DNA from: Verrucomicrobiales bacterium
Lineage (GTDB): Bacteria; Verrucomicrobiota; Verrucomicrobiia; Verrucomicrobiales; DEV007
Assembly (NCBI GenBank): GCA_016795505.1
Contig: JAEUHH010000058.1
Coordinates: forward strand, 27,835-91,834
Direction of reading: 5' to 3'
Length of the DNA: 64,000 nt
Below, one piece after another: positions 7,399 to 16,469 of this stretch (its first letter is position 1; each line of letters begins with the position of its first letter). Made by a program: the position numbers and the translations under genes. The notes beneath the pieces are model-generated. The model saw nothing but the letters and a program-made list of their open reading frames with translations. It ran no database searches and was not told the origin of the DNA.

Positions 7399-8976
7399 TC
7401 ACGGGAACTCATACGCCGCCACGTTGGTGGCGGTGCGGAAGTAGAGCCGTTTGCCGACGATGGCCGGCGAGGCGCAGTAGAGGGCGCCGACCTTGGAGCG
7501 GCCGAGCGTGTGGTAGTCCGTGGGATCGGTGCCGATCATGGCGAGGAAGCCGCCGCGGTTTTCGTAAACGAACAGCTTTCCATCCGCCAGCAGGGGCGAG
7601 GAAATGCTGGACGATGACTGGCGCTCCCAGGCGATGTCGCCGGTGGCGAGGCTGACGCAGAGATGGCGATCGCTGCCGAGGTGATAGACGTGGCCTTCAT
7701 GCACGATGGGCGATGCGCCGTAGCGGCGGGCGAGGAAATCGCGGGACCACAATTTTTCCGGGCCGCTGCCCTGCGGCTTCAGCCGGTAGGCGACGAGGTT
7801 GTTTTTCTCCGCGCTGCTGACCACTACGGCGATGTCGCCCGATACCGAGGGGGTGCTGTCGCCGCCGCCGTCGGTGGTCCACAGGGTGGCTCCGGTCACG
7901 CCATCGACACCGATGAATGCCTTCGAGCCGTTGCACAGGATCACGGGACGCTCGCCGTCGTTCCAGAGGGCCGGCGAGGGATTGGAGCCGTTGGCGTCCT
8001 TGTTTTGCCACAGCTCCTTGCCGGTGGCGACATCGTAGGCGGTCAGGGCATTCTGCTGGAGGTAGACTTTGTCCCCGGCGACGAGGGGGGACGAGGCGGG
8101 GCCTTTTTTGACCAGCGGCGCGCGCCAGACTTCCTTGCCGGTGGAGGCATCGATGGCGTAGAGGTGCTCGCTGAGGGCGGCAAAGACGCGGCCCCCGGCC
8201 ACGGCGGGCGTGCTGGACGAGCCTCGGCCGCTGGGAAAGCCGGGCACCTCGAAACGCCACGCGGTCTGGCCCGTCTCGGCGTCGAAACAGAGCACCACGT
8301 CGTTGGCCAGCTTTTTGGTCGTGGGCACGGCATCGATGATCTTTTTCGCTATCTCGGGATCGAAGCCCTGGGCATTCACCCAGGCTTCCATTTCAGCCTG
8401 GCTGGCGAATTCCTTGTCGCCGCCCTCGCGCAGTTTGGCATAGACGGCGATGGGCACGGCGGCCTTGCCCTGTTTGAACCGGCCGATGATCCAGCCGCCC
8501 AGGCTGAGCTGGGTTTTCTCGTCCACGTGAGTCTTCACCCATTCCTCGGCCCAGGTATCGAGCGCGGCGCCCCGCAGGCGGCGGCTCAGGTTCTCGCGTT
8601 CCTGCTCCATTTTGGCCACGATCTCGGCTCCGAGGGCTTCGGTGCCCCGGTAGTCGAGGTTGCTCAATGCGCGACCATCGATCCGGCGGATCTCGGTGGG
8701 TTCGTCGCGATGCCAGACCACGGAGACGTAGACTTTGCCCCCGGCGACGGCGACACTGCCATGGCCGCCATCGTGATCGCTGGGGATGGCTTCACTCTCC
8801 CACAGTTTTTTCAGCGGCATCTCCTCGGTGAGTAGGTCCGGCAGGTCGGCTCCCGGGGCGGCGATGCCATTGCGGCTGGGGCCGCGCCACTGGGGCCAGT
8901 CGGCGCGGAGGAGTTCGGTCGAGCCAATGAGGCAGGCGAGGGTGAGCGTGAGGAGAGGGCTTGAGGCGGATTTCAT
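7399..8976 (-). CDS. Secreted PQQ-like beta-propeller protein
   Basis: A 525-residue exported protein (signal peptide up to about LLRA-DWPQWRGP). The DWPQWRGPSRNG opening and repeated W-motif blades (GQTAWRFEVPG, GKEVWRAPLV, GKELWQNKDA, GATLWTTDGG, GDIAWERQS) mark an eight-bladed PQQ/BamB-type propeller. About 130 residues are inserted between blades 1 and 2. Such proteins are common in Verrucomicrobiota and Planctomycetota and are usually annotated as PQQ-binding-like; most lack evidence of cofactor binding. It stands alone, and the long frame on the opposite strand is a shadow. Confidence 0.85.
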   Translation of the reverse strand: MKSASSPLLTLTLACLIGSTELLRADWPQWRGPSRNGIAAPGADLPDLLTEEMPLKKLWESEAIPSDHDGGHGSVAVAGGKVYVSVVWHRDEPTEIRRIDGRALSNLDYRGTEALGAEIVAKMEQERENLSRRLRGAALDTWAEEWVKTHVDEKTQLSLGGWIIGRFKQGKAAVPIAVYAKLREGGDKEFASQAEMEAWVNAQGFDPEIAKKIIDAVPTTKKLANDVVLCFDAETGQTAWRFEVPGFPSGRGSSSTPAVAGGRVFAALSEHLYAIDASTGKEVWRAPLVKKGPASSPLVAGDKVYLQQNALTAYDVATGKELWQNKDANGSNPSPALWNDGERPVILCNGSKAFIGVDGVTGATLWTTDGGGDSTPSVSGDIAVVVSSAEKNNLVAYRLKPQGSGPEKLWSRDFLARRYGASPIVHEGHVYHLGSDRHLCVSLATGDIAWERQSSSSISSPLLADGKLFVYENRGGFLAMIGTDPTDYHTLGRSKVGALYCASPAIVGKRLYFRTATNVAAYEFP

Positions 8977-9088
8977 GGGTGTGGCGAGGGAAAAGGAGCG
9001 GGAAAAGTGCTCCGGAGAGTACCACGGAAGCCCCGCCGGGCAAATCCGATGCCGTGGCGCGATGGGGCGGGGGGAAGAAGCGCGAAAA

Positions 9089-9838
9089 TCAGCGCTCGGT
9101 CTCGGGCTTTTCCGGATAGGGCAGGCCCCAGCCTCCGTCGTCGAAGGTTCTGGGCGCGGCGAGCAGGGCTTTTCCCCAATAATAGAGCGTGAAAGTCCGG
9201 GTGGCTTTGGGGAAAGCGTAGATGAGGAGCATGCGCAACGGGGCGGGGGCGGCGGGAATGGCGTCGCCCTCGGCGAGCACCTGGCCGGGGCCTTTGATCA
9301 GGGTGAGGTGGGGATCGCTGCCGTAGCTGACCAAAGTCACCCCGTCGACGATCTCGATGTCATCGGGGTCGAAGTCGGCGGTATGGCCTTCGACGGTCAG
9401 ATCGACTGCGACGAGCCGGGCCGGAATGCCGGCCGCGGGGTCGGGAGCGAGTGTGCTGTAGCCCTGGTAGGGCCAGGCGGCATTCACAGTGACGGTGGCG
9501 CCGTTCAGACCGGCGGCCTGGCGCTGGCGCAGTCCGTCCATGATCTGGCCGAGGGCGACCTGCTGCTGCTGGGCGGCGGCTTGTTTCTCTGCTTCGCTGG
9601 GCAGTCGGATGCCGGGGGTCGAGGGGCTGAGTGCGCCGGTGGTGATCTCGCCGGTCGGCGGCAGCACCAAGGATGGCGCTGGTGGGGCGGGAGGCTCGGT
9701 GGGCTCGGCGGTCGGAGTCTGGGATGGCGGCGGTGTGGGCTCGGCTTTGTCGCCGCAGGCTCCCAGACAGACGAGGGCAAAGCCGGCGGCGAGGGCGGCG
9801 CAGGGGAGGGTGAGCAATCGGGTGGTGGGGGCGATCAT
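9089..9838 (-). CDS. Lipoprotein with a Pro-rich linker
   Basis: A 249-residue lipoprotein. ATG at 9838 is chosen because it gives a standard signal peptide (MIAPTTRLLTLPCAALAAGF) ending in the lipobox LGAC; the open frame further upstream runs into a dispersed repeat. A Pro/Thr-rich linker (about residues 35-75) leads to a Gln-rich helix (AEKQAAAQQQQVALGQIMDG) and a beta-rich C-terminal domain of unknown function. The N-terminal linker suggests attachment to a membrane with the C-terminal domain reaching into the periplasm. Confidence 0.7.
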   Translation of the reverse strand: MIAPTTRLLTLPCAALAAGFALVCLGACGDKAEPTPPPSQTPTAEPTEPPAPPAPSLVLPPTGEITTGALSPSTPGIRLPSEAEKQAAAQQQQVALGQIMDGLRQRQAAGLNGATVTVNAAWPYQGYSTLAPDPAAGIPARLVAVDLTVEGHTADFDPDDIEIVDGVTLVSYGSDPHLTLIKGPGQVLAEGDAIPAAPAPLRMLLIYAFPKATRTFTLYYWGKALLAAPRTFDDGGWGLPYPEKPETER

Positions 9839-9871
9839 GCGCGGAAGGCGGTGGGAGGGGCGAGCCACGGC

Positions 9872-9923
9872 TTTCCGTAGTAACAGGGTGTGATCGCCGA
9901 GGCAACCCTGTTGCATCGGAAAA
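9872..9923. repeat. Two-unit palindromic repeat, copy 3 of 7
   Basis: Inner cores are inverted here: AACAGGGT followed by AACCCTGTT, between TTTCCG and CATCGGAAA ends. It lies 34 bases upstream of the lipoprotein start and 158 bases from the first cytochrome-oxidase gene, that is, between divergent genes. Confidence 0.85.
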
Positions 9924-10080
9924 TGCGGAGCCGAGCAAGGCCGGATGGCGTGATCCGGCCAAGAAGCGCGCACACTGGGACAAGGCATGCGAGGCGGAGC
10001 AGGTGGGCGATGGCTAGATTGGCGATGTCTTCTCCAAGACATCCCGTCGTCTCGCCTTGTCCCGTCCGTTTTCGCCAGCC

Positions 10081-10335
10081 ATGGAAGTATTGCTCCTGAC
10101 CACGCTGTTCAGCGTCGCCTTTGCCGTGTTGTTCCTCGCCTTGTTTCTGCGGGATCGGCAGGTGCGGCGATTCGGGAGTGTGGAGCGCGATGCGCTGATG
10201 CCGCTCGACGACGGCGATCCGCTCCCGAGCCGACAGGCAAAAGCCGAATCGCGCGGCTGTGGCTGTGGCGGTCATCGGAAGCAGCCGGGGAAGAAGGAAA
10301 AAATTTGCTGTCAGGGGTGCCCCTGTCAGAACTGA
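10081..10335 (+). CDS. Small membrane protein with Cys-rich tail, first gene of the cbb3 oxidase cluster
   Basis: An 84-residue protein with one N-terminal transmembrane helix (VLLLTTLFSVAFAVLFLALFL) and a cytoplasmic basic tail ending in clustered cysteines (SRGCGCGG and KICCQGCPCQN). It sits 37 bases before ccoN. The helix-plus-short-tail form resembles CcoS, the cbb3 assembly factor, but CcoS does not usually carry this Cys-rich end; copper handling during oxidase assembly is a reasonable guess. The frame extends upstream to 10057, but ATG at 10081 gives the clean membrane helix. Confidence 0.65.
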   Translation: MEVLLLTTLFSVAFAVLFLALFLRDRQVRRFGSVERDALMPLDDGDPLPSRQAKAESRGCGCGGHRKQPGKKEKICCQGCPCQN

Positions 10336-10372
10336 CCACGTAATCGCCAAATAGCCATACAACGAAATATCA

Positions 10373-12895
10373 ATGGAAACTGCAGCCACAGTCCACCAAC
10401 CGGCCCGCGGGCACACCCGGACGATCGAGTTCGATGACCGCATCGTGAAGGCCTTCATGATTGCCTCCATTTTCTGGGGGATCATCGGGATGACGGTCGG
10501 CGCCCTCGTCGCCTTCCAACTGAACTTCTGGCAGATGAACGGGAAGTTCCTGGAAACCCTCACCGGCGGCAAGTTCGTGGCCGACGGGGTTGAGTTCCTC
10601 ACCTTTGGCCGGCTGCGGCCGCTCCATACGAATGCGGTGATTTTCGCGTTCGTGGGCAACATGATGTTCGCCGGGGTCTACTATTCCACCCAGCGGCTCT
10701 GCAAGGCGCGGATGTTTTCCGATCTGCTGAGCAAGATCCACTTCTGGGGCTGGCAGCTCATCATCGTGTCGGCGGCGGTCACGCTGCCGGCGGGTCTCAC
10801 CCGCGGTCAGGAGTATGCGGAGCTGATCTGGCCGATCAATATCGCGGTGGCCCTGATCTGGGTGGTGTTCGCGATCAACTTCTTCGGCACGCTGCACAAG
10901 CGCAACGAGCCGTCGCTCTATGTGGCGCTGTGGTTCTACATCTCGACGCTCATCACCATCGCGATCCTCTACATCGTCAATCACCTCTCGGTGCCGACGA
11001 GCCTGACCCACAGCTACACGATCTTCGGTGGGGTGCAGAACGGGCTGGTGCAGTGGTGGTATGGGCATAATGCGGTGGCCTTCTTCCTGACGACGCCGAT
11101 CCTCGGAATCATGTATTACTTCCTGCCGAAAGCGGCGGGTCGGCCGGTCTATTCCTACCGGCTGTCGATCGTGCATTTCTGGTCGCTGGTCTTCCTCTAT
11201 ATCTGGGCGGGGCCGCACCATTTGCTGAACACGGCGCTGCCGAAGTGGCTGCAACTGCTCGGGATGTTCTTCAGCCTCATGCTTTGGGCGCCGAGTTGGG
11301 GTGGGATGCTCAATGGCCTGCTCACCCTGCGGGGCGCGTGGGACAAGCTCCGCACCGACCCGGTGATCAAGTTCTTCGTCGCCGCGGTGACTTTCTACGG
11401 CATGTCCACTTTCGAGGGGCCGCTGCTGTCGATCCGGGCGGTCAATGCCCTGTCGCATAACACGGACTGGACCATCGGCCATGTCCACAGCGGTGCGCTC
11501 GGCTGGAACGGCTTCATGGCGGCGGGGATGTTCTACTGGCTGGCTCCGCGCCTCTGGCGGACGAAGTTGTGGTCCACCAGTCTGGCAAACTACCACTTCT
11601 GGATCGGTCTGACCGGCATCCTGATCTACGTGGCGGCGATGTGGTTCTCCGGGATCATGCAGCAGCTGATGCTGAACACGCCCGACGAGTCCGGCACGGC
11701 GCTGAAGTACGAGTTCATCGAGACGGTGGACAAAATCGCGCCCTTCATGCTCTTCCGCGCCATCGGCGGCACGCTCTATCTGGTTGGCATGTTCCTGATG
11801 GCCTTCAATATCTGGAAAACGGCCAAGTCCGGCTCCTTCGCCAACGAGAGCCGCGAGATCGCCGTGATCGAGCGCGAGGCCAAGGACGGCATGCGCTGGG
11901 GCGAGGTGTTCCGCAACGATCCGATCGCCTACACCTTCTGGGGACTGCTGTTCGGCATCCTGTGGTTCTTCCTGCCGCCCTACGCGGATCTGATGTGCCT
12001 CATCCTCTGCGGCGTGATGGCCGTGCTGGCGGTGCGCGCCTTCCGCCGCAGCAGCAAGTCCTGGTCCCAGTGGTATGACCGTCTGTCGGAAAACTACATG
12101 CCCTTCACCGTGCTGGTGCTGGTGGCCGTGGTCATCGGCGGTGCGATCCAGATCATCCCCACCATCACGGTGAACAGCGCCGAGAATGTCGAGGATCGTC
12201 GTCAGGTGCTCTACACGCCGCTGGAGCTGGCCGGACGCGACATCTACGTCAGCGAGGGCTGCTACAACTGCCACACCCAGATGGTGCGCACCCTGGTGCC
12301 CGATGTGATGCGCTACGGCGACTACTCCCGGCTGGGCGAGAGCATCTACGACCATCCCTACCAGTGGGGATCGAAGCGCACCGGCCCCGATCTGGCCCGC
12401 GAGGGCAAGAACCGGCCCGACGCCAAATGGCACTATGAGCACATGATGAATCCGCGGATGAATCCCGGCTCCCGCATGCCGGCCTATCCCTGGCTTTTCT
12501 CGAAGAAGACCAATGTCGACGCGCTCCCCGGCAAGATCGCGGTGCAGCGGACCGTCGGCGTGCCCTACGAGCCGATGACTCCCGATGAGATCATCGATTC
12601 CGCCAAGAAACAGGCCCAGGACCTCGCCAAGGGACTCGTCGATCAGGGCGTCAACATCACCCTCGAAGACGGCAGCGAGCCGAAGAACAAGGAGGAGGCC
12701 CTCGGCTATCTCGCCGAGCGCCAGATCATCGCGCTCATCGCCTATCTGAAAAAGCTGGGCACCTACGAGGATCTCGCGCCGAAACCGACGCCGCCCACGA
12801 TCAATCCGATCCAGCCGAAGATCCCCGACGATTTCCGGAAATACACCCGCGGAGACGAGGAGCCCCGTCCCGTCACCGCCACGGTGGAACCCTGA
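10373..12895 (+). CDS. ccoNO: cbb3-type cytochrome c oxidase, fused subunits I and II (CcoN-CcoO)
   Basis: An 840-residue fusion. Residues about 1-560 are the CcoN haem-copper oxidase subunit with a dozen transmembrane helices, the low-spin haem ligand region LRPLHTNAVI (His85), the copper-site WWYGHNAVAF and GPHHLLN motifs, and VHSGALGWNG. After about residue 575 comes CcoO: one anchor helix and a c-type haem site CYNCH (near residue 630), then the CcoO hallmarks DHPYQWGSKRTGPDLAREG. The enzyme reduces oxygen with high affinity using cytochrome c and pumps protons. Fusion of the two genes occurs in several Verrucomicrobiota and a few other phyla. Confidence 0.95.
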   Translation: METAATVHQPARGHTRTIEFDDRIVKAFMIASIFWGIIGMTVGALVAFQLNFWQMNGKFLETLTGGKFVADGVEFLTFGRLRPLHTNAVIFAFVGNMMFAGVYYSTQRLCKARMFSDLLSKIHFWGWQLIIVSAAVTLPAGLTRGQEYAELIWPINIAVALIWVVFAINFFGTLHKRNEPSLYVALWFYISTLITIAILYIVNHLSVPTSLTHSYTIFGGVQNGLVQWWYGHNAVAFFLTTPILGIMYYFLPKAAGRPVYSYRLSIVHFWSLVFLYIWAGPHHLLNTALPKWLQLLGMFFSLMLWAPSWGGMLNGLLTLRGAWDKLRTDPVIKFFVAAVTFYGMSTFEGPLLSIRAVNALSHNTDWTIGHVHSGALGWNGFMAAGMFYWLAPRLWRTKLWSTSLANYHFWIGLTGILIYVAAMWFSGIMQQLMLNTPDESGTALKYEFIETVDKIAPFMLFRAIGGTLYLVGMFLMAFNIWKTAKSGSFANESREIAVIEREAKDGMRWGEVFRNDPIAYTFWGLLFGILWFFLPPYADLMCLILCGVMAVLAVRAFRRSSKSWSQWYDRLSENYMPFTVLVLVAVVIGGAIQIIPTITVNSAENVEDRRQVLYTPLELAGRDIYVSEGCYNCHTQMVRTLVPDVMRYGDYSRLGESIYDHPYQWGSKRTGPDLAREGKNRPDAKWHYEHMMNPRMNPGSRMPAYPWLFSKKTNVDALPGKIAVQRTVGVPYEPMTPDEIIDSAKKQAQDLAKGLVDQGVNITLEDGSEPKNKEEALGYLAERQIIALIAYLKKLGTYEDLAPKPTPPTINPIQPKIPDDFRKYTRGDEEPRPVTATVEP

Positions 12896-12931
12896 TCGCA
12901 CCCCCAGTCCCATTTCACAACAAAGCCAGCC

Positions 12932-13114
12932 ATGTTTCGACGCGTCGTCCTGGAAGAGTGGCACCAGTGGGTGCCCTATGTCTCCACTGGCATCCTGCTC
13001 ACCATCTACCTTGCGATGGTGGGCTGGGCGCTGCTGATGAAACGGAACCGCGCCGATCACATGGCCACCATGCCTCTCGAAAACAACGACGAACCTTCCA
13101 ACCAGAGCCACTGA
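12932..13114 (+). CDS. ccoQ: cbb3 oxidase subunit CcoQ
   Basis: A 60-residue single-helix protein (VPYVSTGILLTIYLAMVGWALLM followed by a basic and then acidic tail). Position between ccoNO and ccoP, size and topology fit CcoQ/FixQ, which stabilises the oxidase core and its interaction with CcoP. The spacing to ccoP is a single base. Confidence 0.85.
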   Translation: MFRRVVLEEWHQWVPYVSTGILLTIYLAMVGWALLMKRNRADHMATMPLENNDEPSNQSH

Positions 13115-13115
13115 C

Positions 13116-13787
13116 ATGTCCGACCACGACCAACAAGGGAAACCGGCCGCCAACCTGCCCAGCGGAGTGACGCTGCGCGAGCACGTTTACGACGGCATCC
13201 AGGAGTTCGACCAGAAGCTGCCGAACTGGTGGCTGTTCACCCTGTATATCATGATCGTCTGGTTCGTGATCTACTGGGTGCTCTACTACCAGGTCGGTTG
13301 GTTCCAGAGCGACGAGGAGCGCATCGACGCGCAGATCGCCGTGATTGACTCTGAGCGCGAGAGACAGCTCACCGAGCAACTCGCCAGCTTGAACGATGAA
13401 AGCCTCTGGGAGATGAGCCGCGACTCCGCGCGGGTCGAAGCCGGCAAGGAAATCTTCCTCGGCAAGTGTGTCGCCTGCCATGGGCCGGATCTCACCGGAT
13501 ATCTGGGCGGCGTCAAGCTGCCGGGTATGCCGCTGAACGACAAGGAATGGAAGCATGGCGGCAATCCGATGGATATTTTCAACATCGTCACCAATGGCTC
13601 GCCCCAGATCGAGACCGGGATGATCGCCTGGAAGACCCAGATGAGCCCGGCCGACATCGCGAAGGTGGTGGCCTTCGTGCTCAGCCATCACAAGGAGGGC
13701 GAGCCTTGGACTAAGGCTGCTCCCACGGCCGCTCCCGCCGGGGCTCCGGCTCCTGCTGCGACCCCACCGGCTCCCGCCAAGTCGTGA
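13116..13787 (+). CDS. ccoP: cbb3 oxidase cytochrome c subunit CcoP, single haem site
   Basis: A 223-residue protein. The N-terminal CcoP domain (HVYDGIQEFDQKLPNWW and one transmembrane helix, about residues 42-62) anchors it. It carries one CxxCH haem motif (CVACH, Cys118) with distal Met candidates downstream, and ends in an Ala/Pro-rich tail. Canonical CcoP/FixP has two haem-c domains, so this member is a short, one-haem form. It delivers electrons to the CcoNO core. It is part of the cco operon. Confidence 0.9.
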   Translation: MSDHDQQGKPAANLPSGVTLREHVYDGIQEFDQKLPNWWLFTLYIMIVWFVIYWVLYYQVGWFQSDEERIDAQIAVIDSERERQLTEQLASLNDESLWEMSRDSARVEAGKEIFLGKCVACHGPDLTGYLGGVKLPGMPLNDKEWKHGGNPMDIFNIVTNGSPQIETGMIAWKTQMSPADIAKVVAFVLSHHKEGEPWTKAAPTAAPAGAPAPAATPPAPAKS

Positions 13788-13833
13788 GGCGGGCGGGTGG
13801 TGCCCAGCCTTGTTATCGTCTCCCTACCCAGTC

Positions 13834-15267
13834 ATGTCCACCCAGCCGCCAGCGCAAAGAAAGCCGAATCTCGACTCCGTCACCACGATCAATCAGGATG
13901 GCTCGCGCTATTTCCTGCATCCGGCCGATGTCCAGGGCCGCTTTACCCGGTGGCGGCGGATGGTGGGGGCTTTGTTGCTGGTGATCTATGTGGCGCTGCC
14001 GTGGATCCCGATCAATGGCTTTCCCGCGGTGTTTTTCGACCTCGCCGAGCGGCGTTTTCATTTCTTTGGGCTCACCTTTGTCACCGAGGATCTCTGGATC
14101 GCGTTCTTTCTTTTCACCGGGCTGGGTTTCAGCCTGTTTTACATCACCGCTCTTGCCGGTCGGCTGTGGTGCGGGTGGACCTGTCCCTACACGGTCTTTC
14201 TGGAGCATATCTACCGCCGCATCGAGCGGATCATCGATGGTGACGCGCCCTCGCGCCGCCGGCTCGATGCCGCGCCGTGGACAGGTGGAAAGATCGCGAG
14301 GCGGGTGATCAAACACGCGCTGTTCCTGCTCGTCTCGGCTGGGATAGCCCATATCTTTTTGTCCTATTTCGTCTCCATCGAGCGGCTCTATGGCTACATG
14401 CGCCAGTCGCCGCTGGATCATGCCAAGGCCTTCGGCGTGGTCACCTTTCTGACCTTCGCCCTCTACGGGTCGTTCGCGTGGTTTCGCGAGCAGTTCTGCA
14501 TCATCCTCTGCCCCTATGGCCGCATCCAGAGCGCCCTGACCGATGACAATACCATGGTCATCGGATACGACTATCAGCGCGGCGAGCCGCGGGGCAAAGC
14601 CAGCGATCCGAACGCCGGTGCCTGCGTCAATTGCAGCCGCTGCGTGCAGGTCTGCCCGACCGGCATCGATATCCGCAACGGCCTCCAGCTCGAGTGCATC
14701 GGTTGCGCCGCCTGTGTCGATGCCTGCGACGAGGTGATGGATCGCCTGAAACGCCCCCGCGGCCTGGTGCGCTACGATTCGCTGAATGGACTGGACGGCA
14801 AGCGGACCAGGATCATCCGGCCGCGCGTCATCCTCTACACCGGCTTCCTCCTGCTCGGACTGGCGATGATGCTCACCTTCATGAGCCGCCTGCACAGCTC
14901 CAGTGCGGAGGTGACGCGGCTCACCGGACAGCCCTACTACGTGACCGACGATGCGGTGCGCAACCAGTACGAGCTGCGCATGGTGACGAAACGCAACGTC
15001 GAGACCACCTTCACCGTGCGTGTCGTCGATGCGCCGCCCGGGCTGCAACTCAGCGGGCTGGAGGAGTCCATCGTCATCCCGCCACAGAGCGAGGTCACCC
15101 GCCCCTTCTTTGCCCTGATGCCGAAGGACGACTACAAGGGCAAATTCATCCTCAAACTCCAGATCGACGTGTCGCCCGGCGACTACCACGTCGAGGACAG
15201 CGTCGATTTCCTCGGGCCGAGTGCCTACCTCTTCAACGAAGAACGGGAAAAGGCCAAGGCGCCGTAA
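13834..15267 (+). CDS. ccoG: Cytochrome oxidase accessory protein CcoG (FixG/RdxA-like)
   Basis: A 477-residue polytopic protein with two 4Fe-4S clusters in the middle (CVNCSRCVQVCP and CIGCAACVDACD) and a C-terminal immunoglobulin-like FixG domain. CcoG is needed for assembly of cbb3 oxidase and is proposed to reduce copper for the active site. ATG at 13834 is chosen (MSTQPPAQRKPN); the frame also has an upstream TTG. The stop codon is followed at once by a dispersed repeat. Confidence 0.93.
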   Translation: MSTQPPAQRKPNLDSVTTINQDGSRYFLHPADVQGRFTRWRRMVGALLLVIYVALPWIPINGFPAVFFDLAERRFHFFGLTFVTEDLWIAFFLFTGLGFSLFYITALAGRLWCGWTCPYTVFLEHIYRRIERIIDGDAPSRRRLDAAPWTGGKIARRVIKHALFLLVSAGIAHIFLSYFVSIERLYGYMRQSPLDHAKAFGVVTFLTFALYGSFAWFREQFCIILCPYGRIQSALTDDNTMVIGYDYQRGEPRGKASDPNAGACVNCSRCVQVCPTGIDIRNGLQLECIGCAACVDACDEVMDRLKRPRGLVRYDSLNGLDGKRTRIIRPRVILYTGFLLLGLAMMLTFMSRLHSSSAEVTRLTGQPYYVTDDAVRNQYELRMVTKRNVETTFTVRVVDAPPGLQLSGLEESIVIPPQSEVTRPFFALMPKDDYKGKFILKLQIDVSPGDYHVEDSVDFLGPSAYLFNEEREKAKAP

Positions 15268-15281
15268 CGGCGGCTGTCCGA

Positions 15282-15332
15282 TTCCGATCCAACCCTGTTT
15301 CATCGTCAATCCAACCCTGTTGCTCCATGAAA
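15282..15332. repeat. Two-unit palindromic repeat, copy 4 of 7
   Basis: Both units carry the core in the ACCCTGTT orientation (AACCCTGTTT at 15291 and AACCCTGTTG at 15313), that is, direct repeats of the opposite sense to copies 1 and 2. The right edge is altered (TGCTCCATGAAAG), and the start codon of the next gene, at 15327, lies within it. Confidence 0.8.
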
Positions 15333-15482
15333 GCCTACCTCCGTGAACGTCCCTGGATCTGGGTGGTGGTGGCGTTTGTCCTGCTGTTTTCGGCATGGAC
15401 GACGCTGTTCACCATCGCCCTGAAAAATCAGCCTGAAAAAGTGCCGCTGGTCGAGATGGGTGACCGGTCTGTGAAATCCTGA
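15327..15482 (+). CDS. Short membrane protein in the FixH position
   Basis: A 51-residue protein with one transmembrane helix (PWIWVVVAFVLLFSAWTTLF) and a short polar tail. FixH/CcoH usually follows ccoG and opens with a similar helix, but has about 100 further residues in the periplasm. This could be a reduced CcoH, or an unrelated small subunit. Its start codon lies inside a dispersed palindromic repeat, so the 5' end may have been remodelled. It is 14 bases before the next gene. Confidence 0.6.
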   Translation: MKAYLRERPWIWVVVAFVLLFSAWTTLFTIALKNQPEKVPLVEMGDRSVKS

Positions 15483-15496
15483 CAGTTTTCCGCCGC

Positions 15497-16186
15497 ATGA
15501 ACGACGCTGCCAGTCTGTGGGGAGCCTTTGTCGCCGGTCTGGTGACGAGCGCGCACTGCGCGGGCATGTGCGGGCTGCTCACCTGCGGCCTGGGCATCGC
15601 GGGCGGTCCCCAGGCGACCGTCCAGGTGACCGGTTACCATGCCGGCCGGCTGGCTGCCTACACGGTGATCGGCTCGGTCGCCGGGGCGATCGGCTGGCTG
15701 CCGGCCACGCGGATGCTGGGTGGTGGTGGGGCGGTGCCGTGGTTTTTGATTCTGTTTCTCGTCTTCATCGGGCTCGGCTTTGAGCGCTATCTGCCGGCGG
15801 TCCCTGGCGCCTCGAGGCTCGTGGGACCGTTACGCCGGCGTTTTGCCCGGCTGTCGGGCACGCGCAAGGGCATCGCCGTGGGCACGCTGACGCCGCTGCT
15901 GCCGTGCGGTCCCCTGTGGGGCATGATCGCGATGGGTTTTGTGAGCGGCTCGCCGGTGCGGGGGGCGGAATTGTTGCTCGTCTTCGGGCTCGGCACGGTG
16001 CCGCTGCTCTGGGCGATGCAAAGCGGCGCGGCTTGGTGGCAGCGGCGGCTCTCGCCCCTGACGATCCGCCGGGTGCAGCGCGGCGTGGCGCTGACGGCGG
16101 CCCTGGCACTGGCGTGGCGCTTCCGCGGGGCGCTGCCCTTCGTCGACGGGCCGGAGGGGTGCGGGTGCGGGGTGGCGGGATTGTGA
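15497..16186 (+). CDS. TauE/SafE-like (UreH-domain) membrane protein of the cbb3 cluster
   Basis: A 229-residue membrane protein with six or so helices. It opens with GAFVAGLVTSAHCAGMCGLL, the CxxxC signature of the UreH/DsbD-like family that accompanies ccoI and ccoG. The second half repeats the pattern (GTLTPLLPCGPLWGM). Members are thought to transport copper or reductant for oxidase assembly. It ends in Gly/Cys-rich EGCGCGVAGL. It belongs to the cco operon, upstream of the toxin-antitoxin insertion. Confidence 0.8.
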   Translation: MNDAASLWGAFVAGLVTSAHCAGMCGLLTCGLGIAGGPQATVQVTGYHAGRLAAYTVIGSVAGAIGWLPATRMLGGGGAVPWFLILFLVFIGLGFERYLPAVPGASRLVGPLRRRFARLSGTRKGIAVGTLTPLLPCGPLWGMIAMGFVSGSPVRGAELLLVFGLGTVPLLWAMQSGAAWWQRRLSPLTIRRVQRGVALTAALALAWRFRGALPFVDGPEGCGCGVAGL

Positions 16187-16250
16187 CAGGCTGACGCGGG
16201 CGTGGCGAATCGCGGTTGGCAATTCTTTCCGGTGGTCTCATATTGAACCG

Positions 16251-16469
16251 ATGAATGCAACGCTGCCTCTGCGCGACATGTCGGTCGATGAGAAACTGCG
16301 CCTGATCGAAACGGTTTGGGAGGATCTCGAGCGGCATGGCAACGAGATCCCCATGCCTCCCTGGCATGAGGAGGCTCTGGCGGAGGCGGAGCGCCGGGCG
16401 GCAGTTGGGAAAAATGGATCCATCGGCTGGGAGGAAGCGAAGCGACTATTGCGCGATCGATTCGCATGA
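16251..16469 (+). CDS. Antitoxin of a RelE/ParE-type toxin-antitoxin pair
   Basis: A 72-residue protein of the putative addiction-module-component family (MSVDEKLRLIETVWEDLE and WHEEALAEAERRAA, then GWEEAKRLLRDR). Such proteins neutralise RelE-like toxins through their C-terminal helix. The stop overlaps the toxin start by 4 bases, so they are translationally coupled. The pair lies inside the oxidase operon in the same direction. Confidence 0.85.
   Translation: MNATLPLRDMSVDEKLRLIETVWEDLERHGNEIPMPPWHEEALAEAERRAAVGKNGSIGWEEAKRLLRDRFA

Noticed and set aside
10370..13153. A 927-codon open frame on the minus strand
   Set aside because: It lies opposite ccoNO, ccoQ and the start of ccoP; its composition (His, Arg, Gly, Asp-rich) is that of an antisense shadow in high-G+C DNA.
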